This document shows, piece by piece, positions 27,913 to 37,087 of a DNA stretch of 64,000 nucleotides. Where the stretch lies: positions 33,881 to 97,880 of the forward strand of contig JBHHYU010000003.1 of assembly GCA_046757725.1 (NCBI GenBank), read 5' to 3'. Every line of letters begins with the position of its first letter. Position 1 is the stretch's first letter. The DNA is from JBHHYU01 sp046757725 (GTDB lineage: Bacteria > Desulfobacterota > Binatia > UBA9968). The translations under genes and the position numbers were made by a program. The notes under the pieces were generated by a model. The model made no database searches. It was not told the DNA's origin and saw nothing but the letters and a program-made list of their open reading frames with translations.

Positions 27913-28809
27913 TTAGTTTTCCTTATGCGAACGAGAATGCGGTCCGAAGGGTTCGGGCTGGAAGGGATCGTCCCTGGCCTGGAGGAAGGCACGCACACCC
28001 CCTTGTTTCCGCGCCTCTTCCAGGTGCCGGATAAACTCCTCCCGTTTGGACAGGCGCGCCATAGCAGAGAGCTCAGCGTTCATGACCCATGCCTTACGAA
28101 GCCCCATCATTTCCAAGCCCTGTGTTGCGATGGCGAGGTTGATCTTAACTGTCTCCGGCGGTACCAGCGCAATTCGCTCAACTAATTTAAAACACTCGTC
28201 GAGGAGTTTTGCCTTAGGGACAACGCTGTTTACAACGCCGATGCGTAGCGCTTCCTGGGCATCGATATGGTCGCCCGTAAGGGAATAGCGGAGAGCATTT
28301 TTGAAGCCGGCGAGATGGACCCAGATGAAATCGGTGGTAGAGCCATGGCGTACCTGGGGCTGGCCGAAAACGGCATCATCGGCTGCGATTGTCAGATGAC
28401 AGGTTAGGGCAAGCCACGAGGCGGCGCCCAAACACCAACCACTAACGGCACCGATGATTGGTTTCGGGTATTCCCATCGGTAAAGCTGGTTGCCCAGAGT
28501 CCGGCTCCGGTCCCCATCGCGTAACTTGTTAAACTCTTCTCCCAGAGACTTTCCCTCAGGAAGCCCGTAGGGCCATACCGTGTCCCGCTCACTTTGATCG
28601 CCCAGGTCGTCACCTACAGAGAAGGCCCCGGCTGCTCCGGCAAGAACGATGCCGCGTATCTCCGGGTCTTCCTTAGCCTCTTTAAGGGCGGTGTCGAGTT
28701 CCTCACAAAGTCCCTCACTCAGAGCATTGAGCATCCGGGGACGGTTAAGAGTTATCAAAACACCACGACGTTGCTTATCGTAGAGAATATCCTTGTAAGT
28801 CGGCATGTG
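27913..28809 (-). CDS. Enoyl-CoA hydratase/isomerase family protein (copy 2, altered active site)
   Basis: 298-residue crotonase-fold protein. Start ATG 28809 is fixed by AAAAGGAG six bases upstream; 61 codons of open frame before it are not part of the family. The oxyanion-hole segments are present (AFSVGDDLG and AVSGWCLGAASW). Compared with mitochondrial enoyl-CoA hydratase, the first catalytic Glu position is Trp131 and the second is Gln151 (FGQPQVRHG). With both glutamates gone, ordinary hydration is unlikely; an isomerase, lyase, thioesterase or binding role is possible. It is about half identical to the gene just upstream (28895-29776), a tandem duplicate, and converges on the double CoA-transferase gene. 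Confidence 0.88.
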   Translation of the reverse strand, partial: HMPTYKDILYDKQRRGVLITLNRPRMLNALSEGLCEELDTALKEAKEDPEIRGIVLAGAAGAFSVGDDLGDQSERDTVWPYGLPEGKSLGEEFNKLRDGDRSRTLGNQLYRWEYPKPIIGAVSGWCLGAASWLALTCHLTIAADDAVFGQPQVRHGSTTDFIWVHLAGFKNALRYSLTGDHIDAQEALRIGVVNSVVPKAKLLDECFKLVERIALVPPETVKINLAIATQGLEMMGLRKAWVMNAELSAMARLSKREEFIRHLEEARKQGGVRAFLQARDDPFQPEPFGPHSRSHKEN

Positions 28810-28894
28810 TGTCTCCTTTTCCGGCTGTCCGCTTACCGAAATCCTTCCAATGGCTATTCTGTAGTTCTCTGTCGACTTGCCCGGCTGCCACGGC

Positions 28895-29776
28895 CTATTC
28901 TCTCTTACGGGAGCGGGGCCCGAAGGGTTCCGGCTGAAACGGGCCGTCCCGGAGCTTAAGATAAGCTCGAATGCCCTGGTTTTGTCGCGCATCGTCCAAA
29001 GGCCGTCGAAACTCCTCTCGTAGTATCGCGTGTGCCGGAGCCGAAAGCTGGGAGTCTAGCAAAAAGGCCTCTCGGAAACCCATCATCTCCAGGCCCATGG
29101 TCGCAATCGCAAGATTGATCTTCACCGTCTCCGGCGGCACCAAGGCGATCCGCTCCACTAGCCGGAAGCATTCCTCCAGAAGGGCATCTGGCGGGACCAC
29201 CTGATTCACAAGGCCGATGCGTAATGCCTCCTGGGAGTCGATATGGTCCCCGGTAAGGGCGTACCGGAGCGAGTTTTTGAAGCCCGCCAATAAGGTCCAC
29301 ATGAAGCCGGTGTTGGAGCCGTGACGGACCTCCGGCTGGCCGAAGACGGCATTTTCCGAGGCGATGGTTATATGGGTGGTGAGGGCCAGCCAGGAACCAG
29401 CCCCGAGGGCCCAGCCGTTGATAGCACCAATAACGGGTTTGCCCAGTTCCCAGATGTACAGAAACCTGTTGGTCCCTCTGCCGCGCCATGAGTCAATCAC
29501 CTCGGCTGCACTCATCCCAGTGGGAATGCCATAGGGCCAATCAAGGTCTCGCCGACGTCCCGGCCGGGGGCCTTGGTCCGCGCCGGCCGAGAAGGCACGC
29601 CCGCTACCGGTGAGAACCACGGCACGGATTTCCGGATCGGTTTCAGCTTCTCCCAGCGCTTGGTGGAGTTCCTGTTCTACCGTACGGCTAATGGCATTCA
29701 TTGCCTCCGGACGGTTGAGTGTAATAAGAACACCGCTCCGTTTTTTCTCGTAAAGAATCTCCGTAAAGTCGCTCAT
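28895..29776 (-). CDS. Enoyl-CoA hydratase/isomerase family protein (copy 1)
   Basis: 293-residue crotonase-fold protein. ATG 29776 follows GGAGGGAG by five bases; an upstream TTG at 29791 lies within that ribosome site and is rejected. Oxyanion-hole segments AFSAGADQG and AINGWALGAGSW are present. The second catalytic Glu is kept (Glu149, FGQPEVRHG) whereas the first is Trp129. One-glutamate crotonases are typical of hydratases or isomerases with altered chemistry. It shares long identical stretches with copy 2 (TGDHID-QEALRIG, RIALVPPETVKINLAIAT), and both end in an unusual Arg/Lys-rich tail after PFQPEPFGP. The two are 85 bases apart on one strand and probably co-transcribed. Confidence 0.9.
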   Translation of the reverse strand: MSDFTEILYEKKRSGVLITLNRPEAMNAISRTVEQELHQALGEAETDPEIRAVVLTGSGRAFSAGADQGPRPGRRRDLDWPYGIPTGMSAAEVIDSWRGRGTNRFLYIWELGKPVIGAINGWALGAGSWLALTTHITIASENAVFGQPEVRHGSNTGFMWTLLAGFKNSLRYALTGDHIDSQEALRIGLVNQVVPPDALLEECFRLVERIALVPPETVKINLAIATMGLEMMGFREAFLLDSQLSAPAHAILREEFRRPLDDARQNQGIRAYLKLRDGPFQPEPFGPRSRKRE

Positions 29777-30187
29777 ATTTTCTCCCTCCAACCTAATTGA
29801 TCACAGAGAAAAACTTTTCCGAAAAGCTTATTTTTTCCACACGCCTTTGAGCTCTTTAGTCCCAGGCTTTTAATGTATGACCCCGCTTAACAATGTGGCT
29901 CACTTTAGGACCTTCCCGGAATTGCGTGGCTCGGTGGTTCAAACCTAAACAGAGAGCCCACCCATATCAATACAGAAAAAGGCGGTCAAGCCAACGTTCG
30001 GGTGTGGCGGAGACGGAATGCAATAATGCCAGACTCTTTGGTCCGGAATACGCTAGTTTAGATGCGACACTGCGTCGTTCCATTGAAGCTGTTTTCAATT
30101 GGGCCTGGGGGGGTTATCTCGCCTCCAAGGCGGTCCGAGTGTTGACACGAATGCCCCGTATCGAATAGGCTCCCCTCGAAACTGGAG
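29777..30187. other. Divergent intergenic region
   Basis: About 410 bases between the crotonase pair (leftward) and the ABC permease (rightward). One 91-codon open frame covers part of it but has no family likeness or ribosome site. No clear promoter or repeat could be placed. Confidence 0.4.
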
Positions 30188-32002
30188 ATGGTTGGCTATT
30201 TCGCCCTTCTTGCAGCTGTTTGGTTGAATGCAACCATCCAAAATGCCTGCGAGTGGCAGGCGGTTGATGAGAGAAACTCCTTGGTCACTCTAAGTAGGAT
30301 TATTCGTCCAAGGGATCAAGGCAGGGATTATCTCCTTTGGTTGTTTGTACCTGTCGCACTGGCACTTGCCTATCTGGTGATCCCTCCCTTATTTTTCATT
30401 GCCTATTCCAGTCTGACGGCAGGGCCAGACGCGGAAGTGGAAGGTTTGACCCTCGCCAACTTCGGCAATATTTTTGAGTCTATTTCAGAGTTCAAGACCC
30501 TACTCTGGAACTCTCTTATTTTTTCGGTTGGCAGCGCTGTGTGGGCTCTGCTGTTTGGGACACTGTTGGCTTGGTTGGCGGAACGAACCAACGCCCGGTT
30601 TCGAACCCTGGCCTATGTGTCTGCGTTTGTCTCGTTTGCTGTCCCGGGTCTTATAAAGGTCATTGGATGGATACTCCTGTTAGGACCCGAGGCTGGGTTC
30701 TTGAACGTGGCCGTACGTTCTCTTACCGGTGTTTTCCCTTTATTCAATATCTTTTCCATGGCCGGGATGGTCCTGGTGGAAGGTTTTCTCTGGGTACCCG
30801 TCGTTTTTCTGCTCATGGCGACCCCCTTTCGATCCATGGACCCCTCACTCGAAGAAGCGGCTGTAATTTCGGGCAGCAGCGAATGGCAGGTCTTTAGAAA
30901 GATCACCTTGCCCATGGCAGCACCCAGCGTTCTAGCGGTACTCGTTCTGACCTTCATACGGAGTCTAGAGGCCTTTGAGATTCCAGCGCTCATTGGCATC
31001 CCCGGCGGCATTGAGGTTTTTACGACACAGATCTATCTCCAGTTAACAGAGGGTTATATTCCCGAGTACGGCAATGCCAGTGCCTATTCGGTGCTTCTCA
31101 TAGCGCTGGTGACGCTATCGCTGGTTCCCTATTACCGGGTAACCCAGCACGCCCACAGATTCACAACGGTGACCGGCAAAGGATTCCAGCCGCGGCGAAA
31201 AGATCTAGGGAAACTGCGTTGGCCGGGAGGGCTGTTGCTCCTCTTCTTGCCGCTCATTCAAATGTTTCCCCTGGTCACTTTATTCTGGTCCTCCCTCACC
31301 CCGTACCTGCAAGATCCATCCTGGGAAGTGCTGGGCCAGATCTCTTTTAATAACTACGTGACAGCCTTCAATGACAGCAAAATCTTGAGTTCTATTATTA
31401 ATAGCTTGACGATAAGTATCACGTCCGCTTCCGCCGCTGTTTTCGTGGCCTTCCTTGCCGCTTGGATCGTTGTAAGAACTAGAATTCGAATGCGCTGGAC
31501 GTTAGATCGACTTACCATGTTGCCCCTTGTTTTTCCCGGCATCGTCATGGGGGTTGCCGTTCTCAAGACGTATCTGACGATCCCCTTTCCTATTTACGGG
31601 ACCATCTGGATCCTGGTTATTGCCTTTACAGCCCGTTATCTGCCCTACGCCATGAGGTTCAGTCACGCTGGCTTGCTCGGTATCCACCGTGAGCTCGAGG
31701 AGAGTGCGACGGCGAGTGGCGCGACATGGGGACAAATGGCCCGAAACATAGTGGTGCCGTTGATGATGCCCGCACTGTTTGCGGGTTGGATTTTCATATT
31801 TCTTATCACGATTAGAGAGCTGTCTGTTGCCCTTATACTTTACAGTCCCGGTTCACAAGTAATTTCAGTTACCATCTGGGAACTCTGGGAAAACGGAGCC
31901 GTGGGTACGCTATCGGCTTTCAGCCTTGGTATCACAGCGGGGACGGTACTGATTGCCAGCCTGTTTCACCGACTAACCCGCCGCTATGGTCTGCAAGTAT
32001 GA
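30188..32002 (+). CDS. Fused double-permease ABC transporter protein (FbpB type)
   Basis: 604-residue inner-membrane protein with two BPD_transp_1 permease units in one chain, roughly 50-320 and 335-600, about twelve helices. Each unit has an EAA loop for docking the ATPase: EEAAVISGSSEWQVF in the first and EESATASGATWGQMA in the second. This fused form is typical of iron(III)/FbpB and related importers. Start ATG 30188 has no good ribosome site and adds a non-conserved leader; a downstream TTG near 30281 is possible. The binding protein gene follows 182 bases downstream, but no ATP-binding subunit is present nearby, so one must be supplied from elsewhere. Confidence 0.9.
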   Translation: MVGYFALLAAVWLNATIQNACEWQAVDERNSLVTLSRIIRPRDQGRDYLLWLFVPVALALAYLVIPPLFFIAYSSLTAGPDAEVEGLTLANFGNIFESISEFKTLLWNSLIFSVGSAVWALLFGTLLAWLAERTNARFRTLAYVSAFVSFAVPGLIKVIGWILLLGPEAGFLNVAVRSLTGVFPLFNIFSMAGMVLVEGFLWVPVVFLLMATPFRSMDPSLEEAAVISGSSEWQVFRKITLPMAAPSVLAVLVLTFIRSLEAFEIPALIGIPGGIEVFTTQIYLQLTEGYIPEYGNASAYSVLLIALVTLSLVPYYRVTQHAHRFTTVTGKGFQPRRKDLGKLRWPGGLLLLFLPLIQMFPLVTLFWSSLTPYLQDPSWEVLGQISFNNYVTAFNDSKILSSIINSLTISITSASAAVFVAFLAAWIVVRTRIRMRWTLDRLTMLPLVFPGIVMGVAVLKTYLTIPFPIYGTIWILVIAFTARYLPYAMRFSHAGLLGIHRELEESATASGATWGQMARNIVVPLMMPALFAGWIFIFLITIRELSVALILYSPGSQVISVTIWELWENGAVGTLSAFSLGITAGTVLIASLFHRLTRRYGLQV

Positions 32003-32184
32003 AAGCTACAATACAGTGTGAACGTTCCCGCACGGAGTTGCTTAAAACGCTCAACCGCCTCGGCTAAGAGCCGTTGCCCTGAAGAGGGCAGCTTGGCCGG
32101 GAGGGCACTGTCGCTTGACACTGTTGCATGTTTTCGAATAGCCTCGGGGCAAGTCGACTGATAGCCTAAGAAAGGAGAACCATT

Positions 32185-33231
32185 ATGAAGTTCTTGATTC
32201 TGACTGTGTTCATGGTTTTCTCAATGCTCTCCTCCGGTTGGGCTCAGGGCAAGCCTAAATCTATAGCCGAACTGGCGAAATACAAGGGCCCGGATCGCGA
32301 GAAGATTATTCTCAGGGGCGCCAAGGCCGAAGGTAAGGTTGTCTGGTACACCTCACTAGGGGGCAAATCATTTAAGGCCATAAGGAAGGCCTTTGCGAAG
32401 AAATATCCGGAAATCAAAATTGAAGTTTACCGCGCAGGGAGTAAATCTCTGTCCCAAAGGATATTACCGGAGGCCCAATCCAAACGTTACATTGCGGACG
32501 CCATCGAAAGTACCCCTCCCATTCTGATGCTCATGCGTGACAAGGGCATTACCATGCCCTACACCTCACCTCTACATAAGAAATTTCCGGAAGAACACAC
32601 CTATAGGGCCGCCGGGGGGGGTGTTTGGTGGGTTACGGATCGAGCGTCTTTTATAGGCTTGGGATACAACACGAACCTCATCCCGAAAGGTCGTGTCCCA
32701 AAGAACTGGGAAGATCTTCTGAAGCCTGAATTCACAGGCAAGGTTGCGATGACCTTAAGTAGTACCGGAGATCGCGTTGTGGGCATGATGCTTAAATATA
32801 AGGGCATGGAGTATCTGAACAAACTAAAGAAACAGAAGATCAAGCTTTTTAAGCTCTCCGGCAGCGCCACGCGGGATCTCATCATCAAGGGGGAGATACC
32901 CTTGGCGCCCGTGATCTTCCGCAATCACGCTCTTGTGAAGATTCATAAGGGAGCCCCATTAGGCTGGGTGCCCATGGATGTTGTTCCCACCAACGCTGGT
33001 GGGTCGGGGCTATTTGCCCATGCACCGCATCCGCATGCCGCGCTTTTGCTGATCGACTTTATTATCGGTAAAGAAGGCCAGGATATACTCCAGAGTTTCT
33101 ACTACGGGGTAGCATGGAAAAACTATCCGTTCAAGCGAGTGTTACCTGAGAAAGGCATGACAACTAAGCAGTACAACAAAAGTCTGAAGAAATGGGATAA
33201 GATACTGCGCTCTCTGGGGCGCAAACAATAG
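32185..33231 (+). CDS. ABC transporter substrate-binding protein (Fe3+-type family)
   Basis: 348-residue periplasmic binding protein. Signal peptide about 1-21 (FLILTVFMVFSMLSSGWA), then the two-lobe pattern of the same family as the protein at 14096-15199 (GLGYNTNLIPKGRVPKNWED, FAHAPHPHAALLLIDF). ATG 32185 is preceded by AAAGGAG at good spacing. It follows the fused permease gene on the same strand and is its likely partner. The mature part is rich in Lys, with a basic C-terminal tail. The ligand could be iron or an organic solute; the surrounding CoA-ester genes make an organic acid or amine thinkable. Confidence 0.88.
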   Translation: MKFLILTVFMVFSMLSSGWAQGKPKSIAELAKYKGPDREKIILRGAKAEGKVVWYTSLGGKSFKAIRKAFAKKYPEIKIEVYRAGSKSLSQRILPEAQSKRYIADAIESTPPILMLMRDKGITMPYTSPLHKKFPEEHTYRAAGGGVWWVTDRASFIGLGYNTNLIPKGRVPKNWEDLLKPEFTGKVAMTLSSTGDRVVGMMLKYKGMEYLNKLKKQKIKLFKLSGSATRDLIIKGEIPLAPVIFRNHALVKIHKGAPLGWVPMDVVPTNAGGSGLFAHAPHPHAALLLIDFIIGKEGQDILQSFYYGVAWKNYPFKRVLPEKGMTTKQYNKSLKKWDKILRSLGRKQ

Positions 33232-33406
33232 CCGACACGCTAGCCCGTTATCTTCGGCTGTTCGATCCTACGTTGCTTCGCTTGGGGAGAGTGGGGGTCG
33301 GCGTCGCTTGCGGCACTGACTCCCCCTATGGGCAATTCTGGATCGTTGTGAGGTGACTCACGGCCGCCGGTTAGTCCACATGGCCCTTTTCTCAATTCCT
33401 AAGCTC

Positions 33407-34483
33407 TTACCGACTCAAATCGCGTAGGTGAATTCCAAAGCCTACCGCATCACCGACTCGGATCTCTCCGTTAAGAATTTCCAAGCCTTCAGATGGGTCC
33501 TCTAGCAGCCGGTCGAACTCGGCTAACTCGCATGCATACCAGATTCCTGGGGTTGCCACCGCGAAATGGAGACACGCTGCTGCAAGCAACCGCGGGCCCA
33601 CGGCGGCTCCTACCCGGAATTTAACTCCGGTCGTCGAGCAAATGTCAGCGGCGATTCGGGCACGACGCAGGCCCCCGAGCTTCGAAATTTTAATGCTGAC
33701 GGCGTCAACGATTCGATTGGATGCCAGGATCATCACGTCATTGAGCGACCGGGCGCTCTCATCCGCTTCGATGACCGTTTCCACTGAGCGGGTAACCAGC
33801 TCCAGGCCTTTAAAATCATCAATGTGGACCGGCTGCTCGACCAGGTCGATGCCGAATTCTTCCATCCGGCGGATTGCCTGGATCGCGCTCTTCGGATCAT
33901 AGGACTGATTCGCATCTATAGTCAGATGAACACCGGAGCCCACCTGTTGGCGAATGGTCCGGATACGTTCCACGTCCTGGTTAACATCCCCGTGTACCTT
34001 GACCTTGATATAGCGGTAACCCTGGTCGACCAATTTCTGTGCGCCGACCGCCATTTTCTGGGGTGTTTTAATCGGTAGGATCCGGAGCTGTGGAACCGAG
34101 TCGCATACCTTTCCACCCAGTAGCTCATACACAGGAATACCCAGCGCACGCGCCTTCAGATCGTGCAGGGCACAGTCTATACCGGCCTTGGCCTGGTTGT
34201 TACCGAACAGGGCCCGGTCCAGATCGAGTAGTCGGGCTTCAATGGCAAAGGGATCACGCCTCACAAGAAGCGGGCTGAAGGTTTCAAGTGCTGCCTTGAC
34301 CGCTTCGTGGCTAGCTCCCAAGTGCGGAACCGCCGAAGCATAACCGTGGCCCATCTGCCCGTGGTCGGAGACGATGCGAACGATCCACCCGGTGGTCTCG
34401 CTGGTGGCAGCAAGGGCAAACCGCCAGTTCTTATCCTCCTTAGGCATGATGCAGGGAAGAATCTCAACACGTTCGATCTTCAA
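33407..34483 (-). CDS. Mandelate racemase/muconate-lactonising-type enolase-superfamily enzyme
   Basis: 358 residues with the enolase-superfamily layout: N-terminal capping domain (1-125) and modified TIM barrel. The K-x-K acid/base motif is Lys160-Val-Lys162; metal ligands are Asp190 (TIDANQ), Glu216 (LVEQP) and Asp241 (EADES); the opposite-face lysine is Lys265 or Lys268 (SIKISKLGG). This places it in the MLE-like subgroup, members of which racemise, epimerise, lactonise or dehydrate alpha to a carboxylate. Substrate cannot be read from the sequence. It is convergent with the binding-protein gene. Start at ATG 34483 matches the family N-terminus (MKIERVEILP). Confidence 0.9.
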   Translation of the reverse strand: MKIERVEILPCIMPKEDKNWRFALAATSETTGWIVRIVSDHGQMGHGYASAVPHLGASHEAVKAALETFSPLLVRRDPFAIEARLLDLDRALFGNNQAKAGIDCALHDLKARALGIPVYELLGGKVCDSVPQLRILPIKTPQKMAVGAQKLVDQGYRYIKVKVHGDVNQDVERIRTIRQQVGSGVHLTIDANQSYDPKSAIQAIRRMEEFGIDLVEQPVHIDDFKGLELVTRSVETVIEADESARSLNDVMILASNRIVDAVSIKISKLGGLRRARIAADICSTTGVKFRVGAAVGPRLLAAACLHFAVATPGIWYACELAEFDRLLEDPSEGLEILNGEIRVGDAVGFGIHLRDLSR

Positions 34484-34657
34484 AAAATTTTCTCCTCTGG
34501 TGGCTGCAAGCTTTTGCTGCCTTTACTCTCAGATTTCTGTCCCGATGCCAGCCTGCAGGGCCTTATCGTAGGCCAGCTTTGCAAGTGCCATCGCTCTTAC
34601 CCCCGTTTTATGATGACTCTGCAGGCTTTAATGGGCATGCCCCGGCACGCGTATCAC

Positions 34658-35440
34658 TCAGAGGAACCTTGAAATAAGCCTCGCTACCGGTTTTGTAAAG
34701 CTGTTATCGGTCCAGTATCTTATGTGGGACAGGGGGTTCCAACTGCTCAGGATCCCACCAACGTTGATCGTCTTGTCCGCGCTGACGGTGCGACGGTATG
34801 CTTGATTGATAGGCTTTAGTGGATATCCTAAAACGTCGTCCGGATCAAAATAATTCATCCATTTCGCGCCGGGGGGCAGCCTTATCGGTACGATCTGCTG
34901 GTAGGCAAAGGTGAATAGAGGGATGTTGCAACCAAACGTGATGATAAGCGCCAACGTTCGCATGCGCTCAAACCGATTATTCCCTGGAGGAACAATGGGA
35001 CGATTCTTCTGGATATCCCAAATGTAGTTCGACATAATGTGGCCCCCCAGTGAATGGGCCAGAATGATGAGTGGTTTGGCTTGTGAGTCTAGTTTATCGT
35101 TCTCTTCGTAGAGTTTCTTAATGCTGTCACGGACCACTGTGTGTATCTGCCCGTAAGTGTCACCGGGATCGTTGTCAATGCGCCGGTAAGCAGCTGCATC
35201 GCCCACAGAGCCGACGACAAATTTCCTGAGCGAAAAGAAATCGAGATCATTCTTAGAGTTTGCCCGCCTGAGATAAGCGTTCTGCTTGGGTTGTAAGACG
35301 TCCGCCCAGAAAATAGTCTGCCAAGCGATCCGATCCGATTCGTCGATGCGGTCGTTTAGCTCGTCCATCATATCTTCTGCAAAGTCCGAATGTTGCGTAC
35401 CCATCCCATGGATGACAGCAACCGCTAAGTCTTTAGCCAT
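34658..35440 (-). CDS. Alpha/beta-hydrolase-fold protein
   Basis: 260-residue protein with HGMGTQ (11-16), an oxyanion-loop-like segment after the first strand, and LAHSLGGHIMSNY with candidate nucleophile Ser130. These are the hallmarks of lipase/esterase-like alpha/beta hydrolases; Ala replaces the first Gly of the G-x-S-x-G motif, a known variant. No signal peptide. A hydrophobic stretch near 160-185 (LALIITFGCNIPLFTFAY) may be a cap or membrane contact. No family function can be named. It lies between the enolase-superfamily gene and the threonine aldolase gene, all on the minus strand. Confidence 0.7.
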   Translation of the reverse strand: MAKDLAVAVIHGMGTQHSDFAEDMMDELNDRIDESDRIAWQTIFWADVLQPKQNAYLRRANSKNDLDFFSLRKFVVGSVGDAAAYRRIDNDPGDTYGQIHTVVRDSIKKLYEENDKLDSQAKPLIILAHSLGGHIMSNYIWDIQKNRPIVPPGNNRFERMRTLALIITFGCNIPLFTFAYQQIVPIRLPPGAKWMNYFDPDDVLGYPLKPINQAYRRTVSADKTINVGGILSSWNPLSHIRYWTDNSFTKPVARLISRFL

Positions 35441-35858
35441 AGGAATATCTCCCTTATCTTTAAGCTGCCCGCAGGTCGCAAGACAAAAACCGTCGCTCCA
35501 ATCTCCCCCTTTTCCCTATGCATGCCGGCGAGGAGATGACTGTGACCCGACTCAGATGTTTAACATCTCCCTATCTTCTTTCGGTATACGTGCTTTCAAT
35601 TCCCCGCAGAGGGGGCGCAAAAGGTTCTCAATTGGTACTGCTTAACACACAGCACAAGATACCGACCATTGCTGAGAGTGCCTTCCCGGTGTCACCCCTT
35701 TCTCTTTCAGAACACAGAGGCAGTAAAGGGCCTCCGCTAACCATGGCATCAGGATTCGGGGTCATCTTGGTCTTTACCCACAAACATTTGCTAGTGAGTA
35801 AATCCGTTTTGCGTATGAGGCAAAGCCGGCGTGAACTCAGTGCGATAGCCGTCAGCGT
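35441..35858. other. Intergenic region
   Basis: About 420 bases between the threonine aldolase and the alpha/beta-hydrolase gene. Two overlapping plus-strand open frames run through it into the flanking genes in antisense and have no family likeness. No repeat or RNA gene seen. Confidence 0.4.
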
Positions 35859-36917
35859 TCAGCTCCTGACTTCCGATCTCTTTTCTCTACCTGCGGTCGT
35901 AAGGAATTCTTTTATCACCGCAATTGCTCGAATGACATCCGTTGAAGCTACCTGGTGATGGAGCACGAATCTGAATCGCTCCTTGTTGGCTCGTACCGAG
36001 ATGCCCCGTTTGTAGCAGTGTTGTTCGAACGCGGATGGGTCAAAATCCGGGCTAGTGACACGGACATAGACCATATTGGTCTGAACCGCCCTTAGATCAA
36101 TCTTGAATGCAGGTAGATCGGCCAGACCTTCGGCAAGACGGCGCGCATTTGCATGATCGGTAGGAAAACGTGCAACATAATCGCTTAACCCGACGAGACC
36201 GGCCGCTGCTATTACACCGGACTGGCGCATCGCACCGCCACACCATTGTCGCACTGTCTTCGCTCGGGTGATGAAATCTGCCTTCCCACAAAGCACGGAC
36301 CCCACGGGTGCACCCATTCCCTTGGAGACGCAAAACATGGCCGACTCCACGCCCTCGACCAACTTGGCTGCCGGCGTGCCGAGGGCAACGGAAGCATTGA
36401 AAATTCGCGCGCCATCCAGGTGAACGGCTGAACCTCGTTCTCGAGCTATTGTGATTAACCGCTTCATATCAGATTCAGGAACGACGGTGCCGCCTGAGTT
36501 GTTATGGGTGTTTTCAAGACAGAGCAAGCCGATGGGGACTCCTTCCGCCGCCGCCCGGCGAAAAGCGGTGGCAATATCGGCACTGGCCATCACACCGTAC
36601 TGACCCTTCAATGGATACGGCTTCGCCGGTGTTAGCGCGGCGATGCCGGCAGCCTCAACGGTGGCGAGGTGAGAGGTAGATTCCAATACCATGCCGGGTC
36701 GCTCCCTGGTGTGGATCAGCACGGCAATCAAATTCGCCATAGTGCCTGAGGGGACGTAGAGGCCTCCATCCATACCAAGCAACTCTGCTGCCATTCGCTC
36801 CAACTGGTGCGTTGTTGGATCGCCCTCACGTTGGTCGTCACCCACCTTGGCTTGTGAGATCGCCGCACGCATGGCCGGAGTGGGTTTGGTTACCGTATCG
36901 CTTCTTAAGTCAATCAT
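35859..36917 (-). CDS. ltaE: Low-specificity L-threonine aldolase
   Basis: 352-residue fold-type I PLP enzyme. The N-terminus MIDLRSDTVTKPTPAM is diagnostic for the threonine aldolase family; the cofactor-binding Asp168 lies in HLDGARIFNA and the Schiff-base Lys199 in CVSKGMGAPVG. It splits threonine or allo-threonine into glycine and acetaldehyde in the cytoplasm and can act on other beta-hydroxy amino acids. Length is normal. It is a stand-alone gene with 170 bases separating it from rarA. Stereospecificity cannot be judged. Confidence 0.92.
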   Translation of the reverse strand: MIDLRSDTVTKPTPAMRAAISQAKVGDDQREGDPTTHQLERMAAELLGMDGGLYVPSGTMANLIAVLIHTRERPGMVLESTSHLATVEAAGIAALTPAKPYPLKGQYGVMASADIATAFRRAAAEGVPIGLLCLENTHNNSGGTVVPESDMKRLITIARERGSAVHLDGARIFNASVALGTPAAKLVEGVESAMFCVSKGMGAPVGSVLCGKADFITRAKTVRQWCGGAMRQSGVIAAAGLVGLSDYVARFPTDHANARRLAEGLADLPAFKIDLRAVQTNMVYVRVTSPDFDPSAFEQHCYKRGISVRANKERFRFVLHHQVASTDVIRAIAVIKEFLTTAGREKRSEVRS

Positions 36918-37087
36918 TTACAGTGAGTTTCCTCTTTGGCTGGACGATGTTACCAATGGCTAACCAAACAAGTTTTCAGAGGGCCTGTACACCAGCCCCG
37001 CTGTGTCGATCCGGAGCATAGCAGTTGAATGTTTCAAATCAAGTTATATCAACCGCACGGTCTCCTGAGAAGTTTTTTCAGGGCGAT

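Noticed and set aside
29893..30168. 91-codon frame before the ABC permease
   Set aside because: No family likeness and no start signals; composition like non-coding DNA.
35518..35958. 146-codon plus-strand frame
   Set aside because: Runs antisense into the threonine aldolase gene and has no recognisable domain.
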